Positions 17,715 to 24,412 are shown, numbered from the stretch's first letter. The stretch is DNA of 27,792 bases from DYMC01 sp035406705 (GCA_964426675.1 CAYRRM010000033.1:1-27792), one strand, 5' to 3'. Notes: generated by a model not told the origin, from the letters alone. Made by a program: numbers and translations.

Positions 17715-17977
17715 AAATAGGGTCTACTGAAAAAAGATTTTTGTGTTTTGGGCGAAAAGTTTTTCTGCATATCCCCTATCTGTTCTGAAAAATTCTCTGG
17801 CTTCGCCTTCGTTTTTTCTTGTTTCTCTCAGTTTTAGGCTCAAGTGCAAGGTTTTTGAAGGGACTTCTTGATATTCCTTGCAATTTAAACCATTTTTTTG
17901 AGAACATTATACTACATAAATACTTACTTGTAAAATGATTATATAATATTTTTTGAATTTTTCAGTGGAGCCTATTT
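17715..17977. mobile_element. MITE-like element with about 20-bp terminal inverted repeats
   Basis: The left end AAATAGGGTCTACTGAAAAA (17715-17734) is matched in inverted orientation by TTTTTCAGTGGAGCCTATTT (17958-17977), 18 of 20 positions. The enclosed 263 bases hold no gene. The left 127 bases recur at 27577-27704. AGGGTCTGCTGAAAAA-like termini resemble IS5/IS1182-type insertion sequence ends; this family assignment is from memory. No clear target-site duplication is visible. Confidence 0.62.
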
Positions 17978-18182
17978 AACTTAAAAACAGGAGTGGAATT
18001 TGCTTGTTTTCTTGTGCTGGTTGAGGAGGCCGCATTTTGCTGTAGAATTTTCTGAAAGTTAGTGCAAGTATCTGCTTTCATCAGACTTGTTAACTCAACT
18101 GCTCGGCATAGAAAAATTTCAAGTCCGTACAACAATTTTGATTGAACAAGCGGCTATTCCTAATTTTTATTGTTTGGACTTC

Positions 18183-18530
18183 TCAAAATTCCCTTTCACC
18201 GCACCGATAGTGCATTTTCACAATAAAAGATCTTGTTTTTAGCCATACGCCCCATTTCGCCGATTGTTTAAAGTCGTATGCGGCATCCATCAGGTGATAG
18301 AAATTTACAATGCGTTCCGCTTTTATCTGCGTCATGGTTATGGTCAGCTGGTCGTTATGTACCGAGGCGGACGATAATTATGCACTCGCTTGAATATTCC
18401 CGTCAATGCTGTCAATGTGCAATTCGTATCCGCACCACCTTACTTTGCTCCCGTTGGCATCATATTTGCAGCCTGTTAGCAGAATTTGGGTATATGGGCC
18501 AAATTTTCTTCAAGAGGCCGTTTCGGGGGG
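18183..18530 (-). pseudogene. Decayed DDE transposase fragment (IS4/IS5/IS1182-like)
   Basis: Minus-strand translation from about 18500 down to the TGA at 18183-18185 reads GPYTQILLTGCKYDANGSK, VRWCGYELHIDSIDGNIQASA, an in-frame TAA (18378-18380), LSSASVHNDQLTITMTQIKA, then FYHLMDAAYDFKQ. The pattern of SASVHD-Q and YDLMDAAYD with KYD/G-K upstream is typical of DDE transposases of this broad group. Here it is interrupted by a stop and lacks both ends. A frameshift probably lies just upstream, near 18500-18530, where the frame degrades. It may be the remains of the element that once mobilised the nearby MITE. Confidence 0.6.
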
Positions 18531-18916
18531 GTATGCCGTTTCTTCCTTCCCTCATCCTACTTCTCATTCAACTCCCCAAACTCCTCTTCAAGAGATGAGA
18601 ACAGCCATCGCTGGGTTCTAATGAAAAAACCAGAACCACAGTCAAACCGCATCAACATTTATATCCTAACATATTTAACAACAATACGTTACAATATATT
18701 TTCATAGAAACTTTCAAAGCTTTAAAAAAACATTTTTTGACTTTTTTCATACCCAGCTTGACTTTCAAGCATTCTACTCTAATTTAATGTTGTAATTTTG
18801 AAATTACCTCGATACTGTATGGTGCGATCTGCGAAAATTCGTGTACATCAGTGACTAATAACATTTTAGCGCCCTTTGCGAGTTTCGCAGTTTAAAATAA
18901 ATTAACGAGAAATTTT

Positions 18917-19315
18917 ATGAAGTATATAGATGCGAAAATCGCAAGGCTGCTGATAAATTTCTTCGGAGATGACGACCGGAGGATAAGCCACGCCATGTCC
19001 GTGCTTTTCCATGCGAAACGGATTGCCGCCGAGAGAGTAGGATGTGACTATGACATCATAGTAGCATGCGCTCTTCTTCATGATGTTGGCATAAGGCCGG
19101 CGGAGGAAAAGTTCGGCTACAACGACGGAAATCTGCAAGAGGAGTTTGGTCCTTTGGTCGCAGAGGAGTTGCTTCTCTCTATAGACTTCCCCATCGAGAA
19201 AATTCAGACTGTGAAGGATATCATAGGTAATCACCACTCGAAATCAAGATTTGCATATCCTGAACTAGAAGTCCTCAAGGAGGCCGACCGGATTGTGAAC
19301 AGGGAGTCCGAGTAA
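18917..19315 (+). CDS. HD-domain phosphohydrolase-like protein
   Basis: The 132-aa single-domain protein carries the HD metal-site pattern: H25 (ISHAMSVLFHAKRIA), H55-D56 (CALLHDVG), H106-H107 (GNHHSKS) and D124 (KEADRIVN). Small HD proteins of this kind hydrolyse nucleotides or other phosphomonoesters in the cytoplasm; the substrate is not predictable. The start is ATG with a weak GAGA ribosome binding site. It sits 281 bases before the DtxR-type regulator, with a dispersed repeat between them. Two copies of the TGCGANNNTCGCA palindrome (18877 and 18931) flank its start codon. Confidence 0.85.
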   Translation: MKYIDAKIARLLINFFGDDDRRISHAMSVLFHAKRIAAERVGCDYDIIVACALLHDVGIRPAEEKFGYNDGNLQEEFGPLVAEELLLSIDFPIEKIQTVKDIIGNHHSKSRFAYPELEVLKEADRIVNRESE

Positions 19316-19344
19316 GGAAAGAAACGGACAAGCTACAGAGGGGC

Positions 19345-19410
19345 ACTGATTTTCTCAGATTGTGAATCCTCAAGATGAGAGACAGGAACTACGAAATACG
19401 CGGAAAACGC
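19345..19410. repeat. Dispersed repeat, family 2, copy A
   Basis: A stretch reading CTCAGATTGTGAATCCTCAA, then GAACTACGAAATACGCGGAA, is clearly similar to 22464-22530 (CTCAGATTGTGAATGCCCAA, then TAACTACGAAATACTCCGAA). A short related core (AACTACGAAAATCGCTGAAA) is at 27551. All copies are intergenic. The gap 19316-19596 holds nothing else apart from the regulator's promoter. Confidence 0.6.
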
Positions 19411-19524
19411 TAGAAGCAATTCGCGTATTACGCGACCACGAAGTTCTAGGCAGGTCAAAATAAATGGATTTGGCTGATAATAAAGAGGGTAATGATATTT
19501 TTTTAATATTTTTAAAAATTCCGC

Positions 19525-19552
19525 TTGCAAATTGTTAGGCAAGGCTTAATTT
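19525..19552 (+). promoter_or_regulatory. Promoter of the DtxR-type regulator with overlapping iron-box-like palindrome
   Basis: TTGCAA (19525-19530) and TAATTT (19547-19552) are separated by 16 bases. The imperfect palindrome TTAGGC-AAG-GCTTAA (19535-19549) lies in the spacer and runs into the -10. It begins like the DtxR/IdeR operator consensus TTAGGTTAGCCTAACCTAA, with 12 of 19 positions matching by eye. An autoregulatory site is inferred. Confidence 0.42.
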
Positions 19553-19596
19553 ATGTGTCTTAGCAAGTTAAAATCAAGTAAAACAAAGGTTGTCTA

Positions 19597-20043
19597 ATGA
19601 AAACGAAAGCCGAACTAAGCGCAAGTCTCGAGGATTACATCGAGGTTATATACGAAACGATCGAAGGTAGGAGTGCTGTTCGCCCCAAGGACATAGCGAA
19701 GAAACTCAAGGTTAGCTACGCTTCTGTGACAGGAGCCTTGCGAGCGCTCAGCGAAAAGGGTATGATAAATTATGTACCGCATGACATAATCACGCTGACC
19801 CCGGAAGGAAAGAAGGCGGCGAAGTCCGTTACACGTAGCCACGGTATCATAAAGGATTTCTTAGTTAAGGTTCTCGGCATGGAGATGACGGAAGCAGACA
19901 ATGAGGCGTGCAGACTCGAACATGCGATGTCGGATACTGTATTGAAAAAATTTGCTGCATATTTGGATTTCTGCGAGGAATGTCCCGAGTGTTCTAAAAA
20001 ATGGAAAAAATCCAAGACAGGAGTAACTACAGAAAAGCGGTGA
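19597..20043 (+). CDS. DtxR/MntR-family metal-dependent transcriptional regulator
   Basis: The 148-aa protein has a winged-helix DNA-binding domain (LEDYIEVIYETIEG; VRPKDIAKKLKVSYASVTGALRALSEKGMI; ITLTPEGKKAA) and the DtxR dimer/metal domain (NEACRLEHAMSDTVLKKFAAYL). Likely metal ligands are D13, E16, H82, C105, E108 and H109. D13 matches the MntR Asp8 position, whereas C105 matches the DtxR Cys102 position, so Fe versus Mn preference is uncertain. A cysteine string C126-x2-C129-x2-C132 follows. It lacks the SH3 domain of full-length DtxR. AAAGG lies upstream of the ATG. It probably represses its own promoter and perhaps metal or ferritin genes nearby. Confidence 0.9.
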   Translation: MKTKAELSASLEDYIEVIYETIEGRSAVRPKDIAKKLKVSYASVTGALRALSEKGMINYVPHDIITLTPEGKKAAKSVTRSHGIIKDFLVKVLGMEMTEADNEACRLEHAMSDTVLKKFAAYLDFCEECPECSKKWKKSKTGVTTEKR

Positions 20044-20073
20044 AAGAGCGCGTTTTGTAGCTCTTTTTTTTTT
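20043..20073 (+). terminator. Intrinsic terminator of the DtxR-type regulator gene
   Basis: AAAGAGC (20043-20049) pairs with GCTCTTT (20060-20066) around a 10-base loop and is followed by an unbroken T-run to 20073. It begins at the last base of the stop codon, so the regulator is a single-gene transcript. Confidence 0.85.
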
Positions 20074-20083
20074 GCCGTATTAC

Positions 20084-20102
20084 TTAGGATAAACTAAATT
20101 AA
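20084..20102. promoter_or_regulatory. Possible second DtxR-type box upstream of the pseudopilin gene
   Basis: TTAGGATAAACTAAATTAA matches the DtxR/IdeR consensus TTAGGTTAGCCTAACCTAA at 14 of 19 positions by eye. It lies between the regulator's terminator and the next gene. The region is very AT-rich, which raises the chance of coincidence. Confidence 0.3.
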
Positions 20103-20169
20103 ATAGTATTTACTAATAATATATTGTTTATCATATGAATAAATATAATCAACAAAATAGGAGATCAGT

Positions 20170-21072
20170 ATGAAAATGATGAAAATGAGTTATGAACCGG
20201 TTAGGGGCCGTAGAGGAATGAGAGGCAGAGCTTTTCATTGTCTTGGAGTGTGGTCCGGGCGTTTGTTTAGACGCAGGTTCTTCACCTTGGTGGAGTTGCT
20301 TATTGTGATTGTGGTTATTGCTATTCTCGCCGGTATGCTATTGCCGGCGCTTTCGATGGCGAGGGAAAAGGGTAGATCAAGTAATTGTCTTGGGAATCTA
20401 AAGCAGATAGGCTTGGCGATGGACATGTATGTGAACGACTATGAGGTGTATCCGCCAGTAAGGTGGAAACATGATGGCATACCAGCTGTCAGATGGCAAA
20501 ATAGCATCGGAAGTCAAATCGGCGGTTCAGTTCTCGATCCTTCGATTGAGAGCGATGCTAATGGAAGCAATGTGATTGTGAACAATGTCTTCAAGTGTCC
20601 GTCAACGAACAGATCTGAGTTTCAGCTTTCTTCAAGTTTCGCCGGGAAAAAACGTGAAGATTATCTGCGGACCGGTTCTTATGGAATGAACTGGGCGACA
20701 TTCGGCCCCTTTTCCGTGGATGCGGCTCAGATCCGTCTCTTTCCGGTTAAACGGGCGGTGATATCCTCCCCATCGACCACGATACTCGTGGCGGATTCCT
20801 ACGGAGAATATGACAAGTCTGGAAATCGTCCGCATTCATACACTCTCGATGGTCCGACCATGCTAAACGGGCGCTGGGGGACATCGGTCCAGACTCCGGC
20901 TGACCCAAGACATGGAGGCAGACGCTTCAATGCCGTTCACGGGGACGGACATGCGGATTCATACAGCATGATTGAGGCTGGTTACGACGCAAAGAGCCCC
21001 GGATCACTCGGACAGACCGGGAATCCTGCGTTGTGGAATGGCAGCAACGATCCATCGTTGGTCAGCTTCTAA
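20170..21072 (+). CDS. Pseudopilin-like protein with unusually long leader
   Basis: In this 300-aa protein a 37-residue basic leader (MKMMKMSYEPVRGRRGMRGR and more) precedes FTLVELLIVIVVIAILAGML, the prepilin methylation motif. F38 would be +1 and E42 the conserved Glu+5; the -1 residue is Phe, not Gly. SNCLGNLKQIGLAMDMYVNDY follows, as in DUF1559-type pseudopilins. The C-terminal box RHGGRRFNAVHGDGHAD is the H-X9-DG motif with one extra residue. AGGAGA lies 5 bases before the ATG; in-frame ATGs at codons 3, 4 and 6 are possible alternatives. The next gene starts 17 bases after its stop behind a strong ribosome binding site, so the two are probably made together. Confidence 0.87.
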   Translation: MKMMKMSYEPVRGRRGMRGRAFHCLGVWSGRLFRRRFFTLVELLIVIVVIAILAGMLLPALSMAREKGRSSNCLGNLKQIGLAMDMYVNDYEVYPPVRWKHDGIPAVRWQNSIGSQIGGSVLDPSIESDANGSNVIVNNVFKCPSTNRSEFQLSSSFAGKKREDYLRTGSYGMNWATFGPFSVDAAQIRLFPVKRAVISSPSTTILVADSYGEYDKSGNRPHSYTLDGPTMLNGRWGTSVQTPADPRHGGRRFNAVHGDGHADSYSMIEAGYDAKSPGSLGQTGNPALWNGSNDPSLVSF

Positions 21073-21088
21073 CGCAAGGAGAAACAGG

Positions 21089-21874
21089 ATGGAGACGCTG
21101 ACCGTCAGAAAAATAAGGGAAATTAACAGCAAGCTTGCAAAATCCAGGCAACAAAAATCAACCCAACAGGAGCGGAGCTATGGTTCCAGTCTTGCTGAAA
21201 TTGCCGCAGAAGCGACAAAGAAGTTGAGAAAAAAAAACTCGGAGGAACGAGCCAGGATCGAACTCTTCGAATCAAGGCTACGAAAACTTAAGATAAGCGC
21301 CTGTTTCTTTGCCTCCATTGTTTTGGCTCTCTTCATTGTCCGTTCCGTATCACAGCTGATTCCGAATAGGGATTTCAGCCTTGAAGCAAAGGAATGTACA
21401 CTTGCTGAGGGGCTTGCAGGTGTAGTCCGCGAATCAGAGGCTATCTATCGAGATGAGATCACCATTATTACATTGAGTGCCGAAGGAAACCGGCATTACA
21501 AGTCAATCATATCGAGGTTCAAGAATGCGTCCGGGAGAAGCGCGGTGGGATGCATCAACGTCTACTGGGCTTTTTCAGATGCTGAATATGATCCGGAGAA
21601 CGGAGGGGACTTCTCAAGCTGCCTGAGCGACGCTCTGAGAAAGTTTCCAGCAACTGGAACGCTGGTAGTGTTGTCCGGCGGCTTGATCCCGTTTTTCGAA
21701 AAAGGCGAGGAACTCGAGAAGTTTCTTGATGGGAAAGGACACCTAATTCTTGTCGGTGAACTCCGGGACGGAAGACTTGTGGAGAAGATCGGACCGGAAG
21801 AGAAGGTGTCTGTCTTAATGAGGGACCTATCGGGAGGTAACTCTGAGAATAGCTATCGGGTTTATAGGCTGTGA
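21089..21874 (+). CDS. Single-pass membrane protein of unknown function, coupled to the pseudopilin
   Basis: I place the start at ATG 21089 behind AAGGAG (261 aa); the longer frame from 20972 would overlap the pseudopilin and encodes an unlikely Arg-rich start. Residues 1-67 are charged and probably cytoplasmic, with coiled-coil character (AAEATKKLRKKNSEERARIE). A membrane helix spans about 69-88 (ISACFFASIVLALFIVRSV). The outer part (about 95-261) alternates predicted strands and helices (EITIITLSAEGNRHYKSIIS; KFPATGTLVVLSGGLIPFFE; GHLILVGELRDG), suggesting an alpha/beta fold. No family is recognised. Its coupling to a pseudopilin suggests a role in assembling or exporting that protein, as an inference. 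Confidence 0.75.
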   Translation: METLTVRKIREINSKLAKSRQQKSTQQERSYGSSLAEIAAEATKKLRKKNSEERARIELFESRLRKLKISACFFASIVLALFIVRSVSQLIPNRDFSLEAKECTLAEGLAGVVRESEAIYRDEITIITLSAEGNRHYKSIISRFKNASGRSAVGCINVYWAFSDAEYDPENGGDFSSCLSDALRKFPATGTLVVLSGGLIPFFEKGEELEKFLDGKGHLILVGELRDGRLVEKIGPEEKVSVLMRDLSGGNSENSYRVYRL

Positions 21875-21933
21875 GCAATGACTAAGAACCCAGATATTTT
21901 TGGATGATATGGGTAAGATTCGCCTGTTAAGTA

Positions 21934-22401
21934 TCACGCTACTATTTCTGTCAGCATCGCAATGTGTGATATCTCCTCACAGATGATGCGATCTATCGCC
22001 TTCCCGGCCTCCTCATCGAGGGCGACCTGCTTCAGCGCGCTGAAGAATACCACCGAGTTCTTCTCGAAGCTTATTGCTACCTCTATCACCTTTTCCGCCG
22101 ATGCGTCAGGCGGGACCTCATCGCGCTTGAAGATTTTGCCCTTCACCATGGCGTCAAGGTATTCGAGTAATTCCGTGTCGGATAGCTCCGGCTCTCCGCC
22201 GTGCCTGGATGCGAATTTCGCAGTGAGACTGTGAAAGAGTTTCTTATGCCTCTTCTCCATCTCAGTAAGGCTCTCAAAGAGTTCCTTGAGCTTTGGATTG
22301 GCGGCGTATCGGACCGCGTTTGTGCTGTAGAATTCAATTCCATGCGCCTCGATGTCTTCCGCGGCACGGAATATCTCAGCTGACTTAAGAGCAAGCGACA
22401 T
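21934..22401 (-). CDS. Ferritin-like / rubrerythrin-type diiron protein
   Basis: The 155-aa, all-helical protein has ferritin-like metal-ligand spacing. E18/E23 lie in EDIEAHGIEFY, an ExxH lies in TEMEKRHKKLFH, E lies in ISFEKNSVVFFSAL, and EExxH lies in ICEEISHIAMLTEI. It lacks the C-terminal rubredoxin domain of classical rubrerythrin. Such proteins detoxify peroxide or store iron in the cytoplasm of anaerobes. The start is ATG 22401 with GGAG 8 bases upstream. An in-frame ATG at 22452 is rejected because it falls inside the -35 box of the promoter just upstream. It lies in the same minus-strand run as the FNT and DmeF genes but has its own promoter. Confidence 0.82.
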   Translation of the reverse strand: MSLALKSAEIFRAAEDIEAHGIEFYSTNAVRYAANPKLKELFESLTEMEKRHKKLFHSLTAKFASRHGGEPELSDTELLEYLDAMVKGKIFKRDEVPPDASAEKVIEVAISFEKNSVVFFSALKQVALDEEAGKAIDRIICEEISHIAMLTEIVA

Positions 22402-22423
22402 GATAATCTCCATTGTTTTTTGT

Positions 22424-22452
22424 ACTATAGCGCAGAAAACAAAATAGTCCAA
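22424..22452 (-). promoter_or_regulatory. Sigma-70-type promoter of the ferritin-like gene
   Basis: On the minus strand, TTGGAC (22452-22447) and TATAGT (22429-22424) are separated by 17 bases. Transcription would start near 22417, leaving a short leader before the ATG at 22401. This fixes the start-codon choice. Confidence 0.7.
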
Positions 22453-22463
22453 TAGATTTCAGG

Positions 22464-22530
22464 CACAGATACTCTCAGATTGTGAATGCCCAAGAGGAGA
22501 CAGTAACTACGAAATACTCCGAAACCAGAT
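22464..22530. repeat. Dispersed repeat, family 2, copy B
   Basis: The stretch reads CTCAGATTGTGAATGCCCAA, then TAACTACGAAATACTCCGAA, and is similar to 19345-19410 in the same orientation. It lies between the FNT gene and the promoter of the ferritin-like gene. Confidence 0.6.
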
Positions 22531-22578
22531 ATGTACACTAATTCCACGGATTCTTGCTCAAGCTGTGCCTGTTTGGAT

Positions 22579-23361
22579 TCAGTTTGTTCTGCCTTTTGAC
22601 ACATAGGCGTACGCAGCGCCTATCATGAGAGATCCTCCAACGATGTTTCCGGCGGATACATACGCGAGGTTCCTGGCGTATCCGCTCCATGTCACCGCAT
22701 CTCCGGCACCGGCAAAGAGTGGCATAGCCAGTAGCGACATGTTTGCAACGCTGTGCTCGTAGCCGCATGCAATGAACGCGAAAAGACACCAGAATATAGA
22801 TGCGAATTTCGCAATATCCTCCTTCACCCTTGCGGACATCCAGACAGCGAGGCATACGAGCATGTTACAAAGGATGCCGCGGACAAAGAGTTCGGAAGCT
22901 GGTGCAGTCATCTTGGAAACGGCTACTTTTGCCATGAATTCAGGGAGATGTCCGCCCTTAAAGAAGCCTGTATGAACGCAGAGCCCCGCGAAGAATAACG
23001 CCCCTATTAGATTTCCAATGTAACTCGCGATCCAGACAACTGCGGTGTCGCCGAGCGAGCATTTTCCTTCCATATTCCCGATCACCATTATCATGTTGTT
23101 GCCTGTGAAGAGCTCGGCTCCAGCGATGATCACAAGAGTGAGCGCTATTCCGAAAGAGGCTCCCATCAGAGTCTTCAGGAACGGTGATGCAGCCTCGGCG
23201 ACAGGAGCGCCTATCGTAAATATGAGGATTATGCCGAATCCGACATATGCGCCGGCGAGCATTGAGAGGATCAGATATTTCAGAGTCTCGGTTCTTGCGA
23301 ATAACGCCTTTCTCACGGAAGCAGCAGCCATAACTCCTATAGTTTCCTTATAGATGTTCAT
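22579..23361 (-). CDS. FNT-family anion channel, likely hydrosulfide (HSC-type) or formate/nitrite channel
   Basis: The 260-aa protein has six hydrophobic segments and both FNT signatures: VIIAGAELFTGNN (about residues 77-89) and RGILCNMLVCLAVW (161-174). The central pore histidine is H203 in CGYEHSVANM. The FNT family forms pentameric inner-membrane channels for formate, nitrite or hydrosulfide. The asrABC operon lies close by. In Clostridioides difficile the hydrosulfide channel gene (FNT3) sits with asrABC, so exit of HS- made by sulfite reduction is the best inference here; the sequence alone does not distinguish substrates. AAGGG lies upstream of the ATG. It follows dmeF by 74 bases on the same strand and could be its partner in one transcript. 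Confidence 0.9.
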   Translation of the reverse strand: MNIYKETIGVMAAASVRKALFARTETLKYLILSMLAGAYVGFGIILIFTIGAPVAEAASPFLKTLMGASFGIALTLVIIAGAELFTGNNMIMVIGNMEGKCSLGDTAVVWIASYIGNLIGALFFAGLCVHTGFFKGGHLPEFMAKVAVSKMTAPASELFVRGILCNMLVCLAVWMSARVKEDIAKFASIFWCLFAFIACGYEHSVANMSLLAMPLFAGAGDAVTWSGYARNLAYVSAGNIVGGSLMIGAAYAYVSKGRTN

Positions 23362-23386
23362 GATTTGAAACCCTTATTTTTTTTAT

Positions 23387-23398
23387 TCCAGCCCTGGA
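23387..23398. promoter_or_regulatory. 12-bp palindrome in the FNT leader
   Basis: TCCAG-CC-CTGGA lies 26 bases upstream of the FNT start codon, between dmeF and the FNT gene. The two-base loop makes a hairpin unlikely. It could be an operator; no regulator is identified. Confidence 0.3.
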
Positions 23399-23435
23399 CA
23401 CTAATTAAAAATGAAACTAATGAAAACAATTGAAT

Positions 23436-24389
23436 CTATACTTTTGACCGACACTTATGTACCTCCACTGATATGTGGGAGAAGCCTGGAATCATGGATA
23501 TCCGAGACTTATAGTCCTCTGGTGAAAGCGGAGACTCGGCGACTACTGAAAGTATAACAGCATTGCTGCCCGGGCCGATAGACCATATGTGCATGTCCGT
23601 GACCTTGCTGTCGCCATCGGCTTCAATTTTTGCGACTACAGCGCACCTCAGATCCTCTGGCGCTTGATGGTCGAGAAGAACCGAAGATGTGATTCTGATC
23701 AGTCCTATGGACCACTTCGCAACAAAGAGCGCTCCTACTACTCCCATCAGAGGATCCATCCAGACCATCCCGAAATATTTTGCCGCAAGCAACGCGAATA
23801 TCGCTAAGACGGAGGTGAGTGTGTCTGCCACCACATGAAGATAGGCAGACTCCAGGTTATGATCGTGCGAATGCTCATCATGAGCAAAGTCGTCTTTGTG
23901 GTCGTGTTCATGTTCGTGATTGTGGTCATGATATTTCACATCCAGGATAAAAATACTTACACCGTTTACGACAAGCCCGAGTACTGCCACAGCAATCGCC
24001 TGGTTGAAGAGAATCTCGACCGGATTGAAAATTATATGAACACTTTTGAGAGCCATTAATATTGAAAATAGCATCAGAAGGACTGCGCCGCTGAATCCAG
24101 CAAGTGCATTGACCTTGCCGGTTCCAAAGCTGAATTTTGGATCAGATGCATGACGCCGAGCGTAAATGTATGCGAATGCGCTTATCCCGAGCGCGACCGC
24201 ATGGGATGCCATGTGGAGGCTGTCAGCCAGAAGCGCCATCGAGCCGAAGAACAAGCCAGCAGCTATCTCCACCACCATCGTGAGAGCGGTGATCGCAATC
24301 ACTATTATGGTGCGAACCTCCCCAGGGCGCTTCACATCTTGGTTGAATGTGTGCGTATGAGACCAGAAATTCAAATTTTCATGATGCAT
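23436..24389 (-). CDS. dmeF: Cation diffusion facilitator, DmeF-type Co/Ni (divalent metal) exporter
   Basis: The 317-aa protein has CDF architecture with six membrane helices and a cytoplasmic C-terminal domain. The N-terminus HTHTFNQDVKRPGEVRTIIV and the TM2 motif ADSLHMASH (D56, H59, H63) are typical of the DmeF subgroup. The TM5 site is H185-x3-D189 (HVVADTLTSVLAIF). A His/Asp-rich loop (about 154-177, HDHNHEHEHDHKDD) probably collects metal. DmeF homologues export cobalt and nickel; Zn or Fe is also possible. AAGGAAG precedes the ATG. It is divergent from asrA and shares overlapping promoters with it. The FNT gene follows on the same strand. Confidence 0.85.
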   Translation of the reverse strand: MHHENLNFWSHTHTFNQDVKRPGEVRTIIVIAITALTMVVEIAAGLFFGSMALLADSLHMASHAVALGISAFAYIYARRHASDPKFSFGTGKVNALAGFSGAVLLMLFSILMALKSVHIIFNPVEILFNQAIAVAVLGLVVNGVSIFILDVKYHDHNHEHEHDHKDDFAHDEHSHDHNLESAYLHVVADTLTSVLAIFALLAAKYFGMVWMDPLMGVVGALFVAKWSIGLIRITSSVLLDHQAPEDLRCAVVAKIEADGDSKVTDMHIWSIGPGSNAVILSVVAESPLSPEDYKSRISMIPGFSHISVEVHKCRSKV

Positions 24390-24412
24390 TTTTCTACTTC
24401 CTTTATAATCAC

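Larger units (their letters stand above)
17585..18916. other. 1.3-kb gene-poor stretch with mobile-element remains
   Basis: I see no intact gene between khpB and the HD-domain gene. The stretch holds a MITE-like element (17715-17977) and a decayed transposase fragment on the minus strand (about 18183-18530). Around them is AT-rich sequence without recognisable features. Short plus-strand open frames near 18278-18707 have implausible compositions and lie opposite the transposase remnant, so they are not called. The stretch also marks the change from AT-rich genes on its left to GC-richer genes on its right. Confidence 0.7.
5435..22813. repeat. Interspersed 13-bp palindrome TGCGA-NNN-TCGCA, ten exact copies
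   Basis: Exact copies start at 5435, 8101, 10184, 11885, 12615, 13598, 18877, 18931, 22210 and 22801. Copies keeping GCGA-NNN-TCGC with an outer base changed start at 1556, 6125, 10205, 23793 and 25038. Centres are AAA/TTT, AAT/ATT, GTT, ACT or ATA. Nearly all lie inside coding sequence. The coordinates given span the exact copies, not a continuous element. Confidence 0.8.

Noticed and set aside
18278..18707. Plus-strand open frames of 71-106 codons in the gene-poor gap
   Set aside because: They have odd composition and no ribosome binding site, and they lie opposite the minus-strand transposase remnant, which explains the open frame.
20972..21088. Upstream extension of the coupled membrane protein to 20972
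   Set aside because: It overlaps the pseudopilin coding region and encodes an Arg-rich, unlikely start; ATG 21089 follows AAGGAG.
22402..22452. Upstream start of the ferritin-like protein
   Set aside because: That ATG lies within the -35 box of a good promoter whose transcript would begin after it.
23387..23398. TCCAGCCCTGGA as a terminator of dmeF
   Set aside because: The T-run lies on the wrong side for the minus-strand transcript, and a two-base loop cannot form a stable hairpin.
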